NCBI GenBank assembly: GCA_964631295.1
Contig: CAZVXI010000134.1
Span: 1-8,820 of the forward strand
Direction: 5' to 3'
DNA length: 8,820 nucleotides
DNA from: CAZVXI01 sp964631295
GTDB lineage: Bacteria; Planctomycetota; Phycisphaerae; Phycisphaerales; SM1A02
In this document: positions 1 through 5,537 of the stretch, piece after piece
How the letters are laid out: each line of letters starts with the position of its first letter
Numbering within the stretch: position 1 is the stretch's first letter
Notes under the pieces: model-generated
What the model was told of the DNA's origin: nothing
The model's input: the letters and a program-made list of their open reading frames with translations, nothing else
Database searches by the model: none
Translations under genes and position numbers: made by a program

Positions 1-38
1 CCCGCGCGCGTGCGCGCATCGTAGACGTTGCGCGGCAT
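1..38 (-). CDS. Possible start of a gene downstream of the ArsR-type regulator (partial)
   Basis: On the minus strand an ATG at 38 opens a frame (MPRNVYDARTRA) that runs without a stop to the left edge. It begins 11 bases after the TAG stop of the regulator, which is typical operon spacing, and SdpR-type repressors are often followed by a co-transcribed gene they control. The Shine-Dalgarno match is weak: an AGG about ten bases upstream. Only 12 codons are visible, so no family can be named, and this DNA is a GC-rich alternating CG/TG tract in which open frames arise by chance. Treat it as a hint only. Confidence 0.25.
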   Translation of the reverse strand, partial: MPRNVYDARTRA

Positions 39-49
39 GGTGCGGCTGC

Positions 50-355
50 CTATATCGATGCACGCGCACGCGAGGGTCGGCGTTCGCGATCAAATGGCGC
101 AGCAAAGCGCATGATTGGCTTGAGAACATCTGGCCGAAGCTCATACACGCGACGCCGGCCGACACGCTTCTGTGTCACCAGCCCCGCCGACCGCAGCATC
201 CGCAAATGGAACGAGAGTGTCGGCAGGGAGCAGTCGAAATGTGCGGCCAGTTCACCCTGGCTTTGTTCGCGCTTTCGAAGCAGTTCGAGAATTCGCCGCC
301 GGGTGGCGTCGGCCACAGCACGGAACACATCAGCATCTGCGTAGGGCCTGCTCAT
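50..355 (-). CDS. ArsR/SdpR-type winged-helix transcriptional repressor
   Basis: A 101-residue DNA-binding protein that is nearly all one winged helix-turn-helix. Residues 10-26 (VFRAVADATRRRILELL) match the family's 'F.ALSDPTRR.ILelL' opening. Residues 34-57 (GELAAHFDCSLPTLSFHLRMLRSAG) form the recognition helix-turn-helix, and residues 58-73 (LVTQKRVGRRRVYEL) form the wing. The ELCVCDL-type metal-binding motif of ArsR is absent, with only a lone Cys42 there, so this resembles the non-metal SdpR autorepressor branch. I chose the ATG at 355 because a strong GGAGG lies six bases upstream. A TTG five codons further out (370) is open but overlaps that ribosome site. It is transcribed away from dapL. 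Many such proteins repress their own operon, and a candidate operator lies at 637-652, although that is nearly 300 bases upstream. The ligand and target are unknown. Confidence 0.85.
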   Translation of the reverse strand: MSRPYADADVFRAVADATRRRILELLRKREQSQGELAAHFDCSLPTLSFHLRMLRSAGLVTQKRVGRRRVYELRPDVLKPIMRFAAPFDRERRPSRARASI

Positions 356-558
356 TACTTGCCTCCACAATCAAAACACGCTCCCGAAGAGCCAACAACG
401 GATCGGGCAGCATCGACGATCCACCTTCTCGCCGGGAGATCATCAGCATGACAGGCGAGATCACGAGCAGAATGCCGAGCCGCGCTTCAACTGCGTGCCC
501 CTCGATACGTCAGTTCCGCACGCAGCACGTTCCCGTTTCGCCGGCCAAACGCACTCCA

Positions 559-594
559 CGAGCCCGCGCACATCGACGAGCCCGCGCACATCGA
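559..594. repeat. Exact 18-base tandem duplication
   Basis: The unit CGAGCCCGCGCACATCGA occurs twice head to tail (559-576 and 577-594) with no mismatch. It lies in non-coding DNA between the ArsR-type regulator and dapL. Two perfect copies suggest a recent replication-slippage event rather than a selected site. The unit length is a multiple of three, but no coding frame here is credible. Confidence 0.9.
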
Positions 595-625
595 CAAGCG
601 TACGAACGACTTCGTTCGATTCCCT

Positions 626-666
626 ATCATATTTCGAGTTTTAGCTAAAACTTGTAAATAGTCAAT
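626..666. promoter_or_regulatory. AT-rich island with a perfect 16-base palindrome, candidate operator/promoter
   Basis: AGTTTTAGCTAAAACT at 637-652 is identical to its reverse complement. It sits in the most AT-rich stretch of the left half. On the minus strand a TATGAT hexamer (631 down to 626) resembles a -10 box, and TTGACT (665 down to 660) resembles a -35 box. The two are too far apart to pair with each other. TTGACT does have AAAACT 17 bases downstream, overlapping the palindrome, but that is a weak -10. SdpR/ArsR proteins bind such short symmetric sites, so this may be the operator of the regulator at 50-355. Promoter direction and the binding protein are inferred only. Confidence 0.4.
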
Positions 667-679
667 AGGACGTATCACA

Positions 680-741
680 AATCGACGAGACGCCATGTTG
701 GTGATTGGACCTGAGGCGTCAATCGATGAAACGCCATGTTG
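680..741. repeat. Imperfect 21-base direct repeat, 41-base period
   Basis: The segments 680-700 and 721-741 both read AATCGAYGARACGCCATGTTG and differ at two positions (C/T and G/A). Start-to-start distance is 41 bases, close to four helical turns, so two bound proteins would sit on the same DNA face. The pair lies just beside the AT-rich palindrome and about 245 bases before the dapL start. It may be a pair of activator or repressor sites, or simply a diverged duplication. Confidence 0.6.
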
Positions 742-984
742 CTGTGTGGTTGCGCGGTGCGCTTGAACCCGCTGGTGAGCCCTCCGGCTTGCGTGTGCGC
801 CATCAGATGATCTGCGTCCTTGACGTATGTGTGCGCGTTTGCGGGCGATATGTCGAGGCACTCCGCACGGCAGCGGGACCGCATGAACGTGCCGACGTGT
901 CGGTGCGCGATGGTGTATCAACTGGCTCGGCAATGCGGTTTGACGCCAAGCGACCGGTTGTCGAGCCGCACCTACAGTCTCGTT

Positions 985-2256
985 ATGGCATATGTGAACG
1001 AGAACTTCCTCAAGTTGAAGGCTGGCTATCTGTTTCCCGAGATCAACCGGCGGATGCGGGCCTTCCAGGAAGCCAATCCATCGGCCGCGGCGAGGGTGAT
1101 CAAATGCGGTATTGGCGATGTCACCGAACCACTGCCCGAATCCGTGCGGCAGGCGATGCATGCCGCCATTGACGACCTCGGCGAGCGTGAGACATTCCAC
1201 GGATACGGTCCGCCGACGGGTTACGCGTTTCTGCGCGATGCAATTGCCGAGCACGACTTCGCAGCGCACGGGCTCGATATTGCGACGGACGAAATATTCA
1301 TTTCTGATGGATCGAAAGGTGACTGCGGCGCGGTGCTTGACCTGTTCACATTCGGCCGCGAACACGGTACGACGAATCGCATCGGCATCACTGACCCTGT
1401 CTATCCGGTCTATGTCGACACGAATGTGATGGTCGGCCACACTGGTGAAGCCGACGACAGCGGTGCGTACGGCGGGCTGGTGTACATGCCTTGCACGCCG
1501 GAAAACAGCTTCACGCCGGAGCTTCCACTGCGTGGTGATCCGCTCGATCTGATCTACCTCTGTTATCCCAACAACCCGACGGGTGCCATGATCACGCGTG
1601 ATGATCTTGCTGCGTGGGTCGAGTACGCGCTCGCCAACGATGCGATCATCTTGTATGACGTTGCGTACCAGGCATTCATTCGCGATGCAGCACTCCCGCG
1701 CTCGATCTACGAGTTCGAAGGTGCACGCCGATGCGCGATGGAGTTCCACAGCTTCTCCAAGAACGGCGGCTTCACAGGTGTACGCTGCGGATACACCGTG
1801 TGCCCGAAGGAACTCGCTGGTCGAGGGCGTGATGGCACACGCATTGAACTGCATCCGCTTTGGGCGCGGCGATGGGCAACGAAGTCCAACGGCGTGAGCT
1901 ACCCGGTTCAGCGCGGCGCCGCAGCGATGTACTCCGATGCCGGGCGGGCAGAGTCGAAGGTGCTGGTCGATCACTACATGACCAACGCATCGATCCTGCG
2001 GCAAGGCTGTGTTGATCTCGGCCTCGATGTATTCGGCGGCAAGCACGCGCCCTATGTTTGGGTGCGCTGTCCGGAGGGAGTCACGAGTTGGGGGATGTTC
2101 GATCTCATGCTCGAGCAGGCTCATGTCGTCATCACGCCGGGTGTGGGCTTCGGCAGTTGTGGCGAAGGGTTCTTCCGAATCTCCGCATTCAACACGCGGG
2201 AGAACGTCGCCGAGGTCGTCAAACGCATGAAATCGCTGACGCTTCAGCCTGCGTGA
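985..2256 (+). CDS. dapL: LL-diaminopimelate aminotransferase
   Basis: A PLP-dependent fold type I aminotransferase of 423 residues that converts tetrahydrodipicolinate with glutamate directly to LL-2,6-diaminopimelate. This cytosolic step feeds lysine and peptidoglycan synthesis and bypasses the DapD/DapC/DapE acyl route. DapL signatures are clear: the N-terminus MAYVNENFLKLKAGYLFPEI, then CGIGDVTEPLP near residues 46-56, ITDPVYPVYVDTNVM in the substrate region, YPNNPTGAMIT, and LYDVAYQAFI. HSFSKNGGFTG carries the Schiff-base lysine, Lys259. LWARRWATKSNGVSYPVQRGA and FFRISAF near the C-terminus complete the set. The length matches the family (about 410 residues). The frame is open further upstream, but homology begins at the ATG at 985, which lacks a strong Shine-Dalgarno. 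The usual SDGAKCD motif reads SDGSKGD here. The zinc-finger gene follows after 44 bases, suggesting a shared transcript. Confidence 0.95.
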   Translation: MAYVNENFLKLKAGYLFPEINRRMRAFQEANPSAAARVIKCGIGDVTEPLPESVRQAMHAAIDDLGERETFHGYGPPTGYAFLRDAIAEHDFAAHGLDIATDEIFISDGSKGDCGAVLDLFTFGREHGTTNRIGITDPVYPVYVDTNVMVGHTGEADDSGAYGGLVYMPCTPENSFTPELPLRGDPLDLIYLCYPNNPTGAMITRDDLAAWVEYALANDAIILYDVAYQAFIRDAALPRSIYEFEGARRCAMEFHSFSKNGGFTGVRCGYTVCPKELAGRGRDGTRIELHPLWARRWATKSNGVSYPVQRGAAAMYSDAGRAESKVLVDHYMTNASILRQGCVDLGLDVFGGKHAPYVWVRCPEGVTSWGMFDLMLEQAHVVITPGVGFGSCGEGFFRISAFNTRENVAEVVKRMKSLTLQPA

Positions 2257-2300
2257 TACTGCTCTTGTGTGATTCATGAAGAACCTCGGAGAATCGCATC

Positions 2301-2672
2301 ATGCGCAAAGCTGGCACCGATGAATCCAACGTGCAGATGTCCGACGTCATTTGCGATTTCTGTCATCGCGAGTGGACGGACGACGTTGCAATGGTTGAGG
2401 GACATCAGGGAAGTTGCATTTGTGGGAACTGCCTGACACTCGCATACACTGCGGTGGTCATGCACAACTCAGATGATCTCACGGGTGACTACTCGTGTGT
2501 GCTCTGCCTGGAGGGCGATGATGACCGCGCTGCGCTCGGTCGGGAAGGCGAACCTGGCTGGCGCAGTCCGATTCATGAGGATGCAGCCGTGTGTCGGCGA
2601 TGCATCAAACAGGCAGCGGGCGCGCTGCACAAGAGCCGAGATTACCCGTGGGCCAAGCCGGATCGCGAATGA
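2301..2672 (+). CDS. Small protein with two paired-CxxC zinc-finger modules
   Basis: A 123-residue soluble protein with eight regularly spaced cysteines. The first module has CDFC (Cys18, Cys21) paired with CGNC (Cys41, Cys44). The second has CVLC (Cys66, Cys69) paired with CRRC (Cys98, Cys101). Each should bind one zinc ion. The first module, with its VAMVEGHQGSCICGNCL segment, resembles the C4 zinc finger at the ClpX N-terminus (CSFCG...ICdeCi), but no AAA+ domain follows. The second has a longer acidic loop (EGDDD) and looks like a diverged duplicate. The ATG at 2301 has GGAG nine bases upstream. It sits 44 bases after dapL on the same strand and ends convergent with trmB. Plausible roles are an adaptor or a protein or nucleic-acid binder; the sequence does not decide. 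I do not recognise a named family. Confidence 0.8.
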   Translation: MRKAGTDESNVQMSDVICDFCHREWTDDVAMVEGHQGSCICGNCLTLAYTAVVMHNSDDLTGDYSCVLCLEGDDDRAALGREGEPGWRSPIHEDAAVCRRCIKQAAGALHKSRDYPWAKPDRE

Positions 2673-2686
2673 ACCGATCAGATGCA

Positions 2687-2703
2687 GGCGTGACGGACAC
2701 GCC
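2687..2703. terminator. Hairpin between convergent genes, possible terminator
   Basis: GGCGTG (2687-2692) and CACGCC (2698-2703) form a perfect six-base stem with a five-base loop. It lies 15 bases after the zinc-finger gene and 37 bases beyond the trmB stop, so it could serve both strands. No T-run follows on either side, so it is not a classical intrinsic terminator. A second symmetric site, TTTCGCGAAA (2714-2723), lies next to it. Confidence 0.35.
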
Positions 2704-2739
2704 AACACCACGATTTCGCGAAACTCGTTCTGTCCTCAC

Positions 2740-3408
2740 TCAGCGTTTCCGCAACGTCATTGAATGGAAGGGGCGCCCTTCGCGGGTGAACTTGCGTTCG
2801 TAGTTCGTGCCGACCAGTTCGCCAGCGCCGGCTGACTCGGGCGCGGCGAATGGTTCGCGAGCGAACAAGCCCGCAGCGCGTTGGGCGTGCTGCTCGTACC
2901 ACGCCCAGAGATCATCATGATCGGTGACGAGTCGCAACTCGCCATCGTCAGCGAGCACGCGATGAAACTGCTGCAGCGTGTCATCCTGCACGACTCGGCG
3001 TTTGTGGTGGCGAGCTTTCGGCCAGGGATCAGAAAAATACAGGTGAACCACCTGCGCGACGCCAGCACCGCACCAGTACCGGATGAACTCGGTCGCATCA
3101 TCGAGCAGCAGCCGCACGTTTGTCAGATCGCGCCTGCGCATCCGGTCGGCGGCATACCTGCAGAACTCGCCCGCCCACTCGATTCCCAGAAAGTTCACGT
3201 CTGGCTTCAGCGGTGCCTGTTGCACGAGAAATGTGCCTTTCCCTGAGCCGATCTCGATCTCCAGCGGTCGGTCAGATTGCTCGAACCACGTGCGCGGATC
3301 GAGCGGGCCGGCCTCCATAGCGGGCGGCGGCAGATCATCGTGCGTCAACAGGTAGCCGGTCGTATCCAGTTGGCGGCCCTGGGCCAGTCCGAAACTCATG
3401 GACGCCAT
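2740..3408 (-). CDS. trmB: tRNA (guanine-N7-)-methyltransferase
   Basis: A 222-residue Rossmann-fold methyltransferase that uses S-adenosylmethionine to make m7G at position 46 of the tRNA variable loop. The SAM-binding glycine loop is EIEIGSGKGTFL at residues 50-61. FLGIEW (73-78) is the acidic ribose-binding strand end. Asp103-Asp104 lie after the third strand. LYFSDPWPKARHHKRR (123-138) is the TrmB hallmark with the catalytic Asp127. GTNYERKF near the C-terminus is the family's T.YE tRNA-contact motif. Length matches bacterial TrmB. I chose the ATG at 3408, since the frame continues upstream only to a GTG (3471) that would overlap the divergent promoter. An ATG three codons inside (3399) is also possible. 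Neither ATG has a clear Shine-Dalgarno. It is convergent with the zinc-finger gene and divergent from the histidine kinase. Confidence 0.93.
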   Translation of the reverse strand: MASMSFGLAQGRQLDTTGYLLTHDDLPPPAMEAGPLDPRTWFEQSDRPLEIEIGSGKGTFLVQQAPLKPDVNFLGIEWAGEFCRYAADRMRRRDLTNVRLLLDDATEFIRYWCGAGVAQVVHLYFSDPWPKARHHKRRVVQDDTLQQFHRVLADDGELRLVTDHDDLWAWYEQHAQRAAGLFAREPFAAPESAGAGELVGTNYERKFTREGRPFHSMTLRKR

Positions 3409-3423
3409 TGTAGTGGATTGCCC

Positions 3424-3478
3424 GTGATGTTCCGTGATGTTCCGCGATAGGAGTTGCCTGACGGGCGGCACGCGTCAG
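3424..3478. repeat. 10-base tandem repeat and dyad in the trmB/kinase divergent region
   Basis: GTGATGTTCC is repeated exactly at 3424-3433 and 3434-3443, with a 10-base (one helical turn) period. Downstream, CTGACG (3458-3463) is mirrored by CGTCAG (3473-3478) with a nine-base spacer, ending 12 bases before the kinase ATG. Between them lies AGGAG (3449-3453), a good ribosome site 37 bases too far upstream for that ATG. These could be operator sites or an mRNA leader structure for the kinase. Confidence 0.5.
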
Positions 3479-3490
3479 AATCGAATAGAA

Positions 3491-5119
3491 ATGGCCCGAG
3501 TTCCAGAAATCAGTCTTGCCAATAAGTCGCAACTGCTGTTCGGCGTCGCAGCGGTGATCATCATCACATGCGTGCTGGCGATCCCGTGGATTCGCACGGG
3601 CGAGATGGTCAGCGAGTATCAGCTCGAACTGTCGCGGCAGATTGCCGGTGCATGGCTGACAGATCGCATCGAGTTGTCCGGCAGGTCGCCTGTGGGACAG
3701 ACGCCGCGCCCGATTGCCGAACTCTTCGATGAGGAGCAAGAGACGTCCGGCGCAATGCGGATGACGTTCGTCCGCATCAGCGAAATTGATGCAGACAACG
3801 AGGAGCACCGGTTCCCCGCGGATGCGATGGCGCGTTTCGAGAGTGATGCCAGCGAGAGGGAGTTCACCGCGACCGAGCAGTTCGGCGGGAAGGCGGTGTT
3901 CCGCTACGCCCGGCCGCTGCGCGAGTCTGACATGCGCGCCCTGCGCGATTCGTCAGTGACATCGTTCACCGGTCGCATCTTCGAGCCCGGCGTTGTCAAC
4001 CCGCTGCGGGCAATGCTGATCGTGGATGTGACCAGCGAGTTTGCCGACCGTCAGTTGCTCGTGAACCGCATGTTCATCGCGATTGCAGGACTTGTCGGCT
4101 CGCTGTTGGCGATTCTTGTGTTTTACTTCATCCTCACGAAACTGATTCTCCGGCCGGTGCGCAAGTTGCGAGATACGGTCGATCGGATTCAGGAAGGGAA
4201 CATGAAGATTCGCTCTGAGATTCAGACGGGCGATGAGTTTCAGCAACTTTCCGAAGCATTCAACGAGATGCTCGATCGGCTCGTTTCCACACAGGACAAA
4301 CTGCGATCAATGAACGAATCGCTCGACCTGAAGGTGAGCGAACTGGCTGAAGCGAACGTCGGGCTGTACGACCTGAACAAGTACAAGAGTGAGTTCGTTG
4401 CAAATGTGAGCCATGAACTGCGAACGCCGCTCAACTCGATCATCGGATTCGCGGAACTACTGGAGGAGGTCGCGCGCACCGAGCCCACGCCGGATGAAAA
4501 GCGACTGCGCTATCTCGGCAACATTCTCACGTCGGGTCGTCGGCTGCTCGAGATGATCAATGAACTGCTGGACATGGCCAAGATCGAGGCCGGCCGCATG
4601 GAAGTTCTGATCGATTCGACAAGCGTCGCTGATCTGATCGAGGGGCTCGTCGGGATCATGGGTCCACAGGCAACGCAGAAACACATCGAGATTACGACGC
4701 ACGTTGCAGAGAACACGCCGATGGTTGAGACTGATCCGGGCAAGTTGCAGCAGATTGTCTACAACTTTCTGTCCAACGCGATCAAGTTCTCCCCCGAGGG
4801 AGGAAGCGTGGCGATCACAGCGGAGCGCATCGGGCGTCAGGATCAGCGCGGCGCGGTGCGCATCAGTGTGCGCGACAGCGGCCCGGGAATCCCCGAAGAT
4901 ATGCGCGACGCCATCTTCGAAAAGTTCCGCCAGATCGAGCAGTCGCATACACGCCAGCACGCGGGCACGGGGCTCGGGCTTGCCATCTGCCGGGAGCTCG
5001 CCGAGATGCTTGGCGCGACCGTGTCGTACACTTCCCAGTCGGGTGCCGGGGCGACGTTCTTTGTTGATCTGCCGGTCGAGTATCGCACGGCGGAACCCAA
5101 GCCACTCATGGCGTCGTGA
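3491..5119 (+). CDS. Membrane-bound sensor histidine kinase
   Basis: A 542-residue inner-membrane kinase that should autophosphorylate on His308 and pass phosphate to a response regulator. Order of parts: TM1 at 15-34; an extracytoplasmic sensor of about 155 residues; TM2 at 194-216; HAMP at about 217-269 (ILRPVRKLRDTV start); a coiled coil at 270-300; HisKA dimerisation domain with SHELRTPLN (His308); and an HATPase_c domain with N box NFLSNAIKF (Asn425, Asn429), G1 DSGPGIP (Asp462), F box IFEKFRQIE, and G2 GTGLGL (492-497). All catalytic motifs are intact. The sensor resembles the Tll0287/DUF3365-like class (FRYARPLRESD near its end, then a strand leading to TM2), but no CxxCH haem site exists, so that link is inferred. 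No response regulator is adjacent, making it an orphan. The ATG at 3491 was chosen because TM1 follows; its ribosome site is weak. Upstream GTG starts are possible. Confidence 0.92.
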   Translation: MARVPEISLANKSQLLFGVAAVIIITCVLAIPWIRTGEMVSEYQLELSRQIAGAWLTDRIELSGRSPVGQTPRPIAELFDEEQETSGAMRMTFVRISEIDADNEEHRFPADAMARFESDASEREFTATEQFGGKAVFRYARPLRESDMRALRDSSVTSFTGRIFEPGVVNPLRAMLIVDVTSEFADRQLLVNRMFIAIAGLVGSLLAILVFYFILTKLILRPVRKLRDTVDRIQEGNMKIRSEIQTGDEFQQLSEAFNEMLDRLVSTQDKLRSMNESLDLKVSELAEANVGLYDLNKYKSEFVANVSHELRTPLNSIIGFAELLEEVARTEPTPDEKRLRYLGNILTSGRRLLEMINELLDMAKIEAGRMEVLIDSTSVADLIEGLVGIMGPQATQKHIEITTHVAENTPMVETDPGKLQQIVYNFLSNAIKFSPEGGSVAITAERIGRQDQRGAVRISVRDSGPGIPEDMRDAIFEKFRQIEQSHTRQHAGTGLGLAICRELAEMLGATVSYTSQSGAGATFFVDLPVEYRTAEPKPLMAS

Positions 5120-5129
5120 CCTTGTCCCA

Positions 5130-5423
5130 TCAGCCGATCATCTGCGGGATGACATCGTCAGCCTCGCTGAACCGACGTCGGACGAGCGCTGCATCAAAGC
5201 GGTCCGGCACGGTGATGCGCTCGGAATGGTTGAGCCAGAATCGCAGGACGGCTTCGGCGACGCGCGAGGGTTCATCGCTGCCGCTCGCCGACCAGTGGTT
5301 GTAGTCGACCCAGGCGAGTGTCATCGATGTTTTTTTCTCCGCACCTGCATCGTCACGCCAATTCATCTCGAACAGCCATCCTGCGGCCTGATCAGTCTCT
5401 GAAATGACGTGAATTTCAAGCAT
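5130..5423 (-). CDS. Small conserved protein of unknown function
   Basis: A 97-residue protein, soluble and without signal peptide or membrane segment. The N-terminal part (MLEIHVISETDQAAGWLFEMNWRDD) reads as two beta strands, followed by a YNHWSASGSDEPSRVAEAVLRFWL helix region and an ending RFDAALVRRRFSEADDVIPQMI. This resembles a family of roughly 90-residue bacterial proteins of unknown role that end in 'RFDLPVI.RYFPEYE..I'; that match is from memory of the pattern and is tentative. The frame is open well upstream, but the ATG at 5423 gives a protein of family length. An AGGA lies too close to be a proper ribosome site. It ends 10 bases from the kinase stop (convergent) and is divergent from the permease. 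Confidence 0.7.
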   Translation of the reverse strand: MLEIHVISETDQAAGWLFEMNWRDDAGAEKKTSMTLAWVDYNHWSASGSDEPSRVAEAVLRFWLNHSERITVPDRFDAALVRRRFSEADDVIPQMIG

Positions 5424-5537
5424 GTCCTGGTTGATCTGGCTGCCACCAGTGCGTCTCGGCCGGGTATAGCATAGTCCTGATAAGTGAGCAGGTCGGGCGA
5501 CTCGCACACTCCGATTGGAATCACGATACGCAAGACG

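Larger units (their letters stand above)
356..984. other. Gene-free control region between the ArsR-type regulator and dapL
   Basis: About 630 bases separate these two divergent genes. Open frames here lack recognisable protein content and are shadows. Contents, left to right: the ribosome site of the regulator (361-366); an exact 18-base tandem duplication (559-594); a small hairpin (CGAACG at 603-608 pairing with CGTTCG at 613-618); an AT-rich island (about 626-666) around a perfect 16-base palindrome; a 21-base imperfect direct repeat (680-700 and 721-741); and a TTGACG -35-like hexamer at 820-825 with no convincing -10 partner. The AT richness against GC-rich surroundings suggests promoters. 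No tRNA or other structured RNA is apparent. Confidence 0.6.

Noticed and set aside
1..20. Alternating purine-pyrimidine CG/TG tract, possible Z-DNA former
   Set aside because: Short and at the window edge; similar tracts are common in GC-rich genomes and there is no functional context.
820..984. In-frame N-terminal extension of dapL
   Set aside because: The extra 55 residues have no similarity to DapL proteins, whose conserved N-terminus begins exactly at the ATG at 985.
372..984. Search for CRISPR, tRNA, riboswitch or transposon ends in the largest gap
   Set aside because: Only two-copy repeats occur, with no regular spacers, no cloverleaf and no terminal inverted repeats or transposase remnants.
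705..1172. Plus-strand open frame overlapping the dapL start
   Set aside because: No recognisable protein features, and it overlaps the well-supported dapL coding frame for much of its length.
487..2277. A 596-codon open frame on the minus strand, antisense to dapL
   Set aside because: It is a frame shadow of a clear DapL gene in GC-rich DNA. Its translation is rich in Arg, His and Val with no domain, and it runs through the non-coding control region too.
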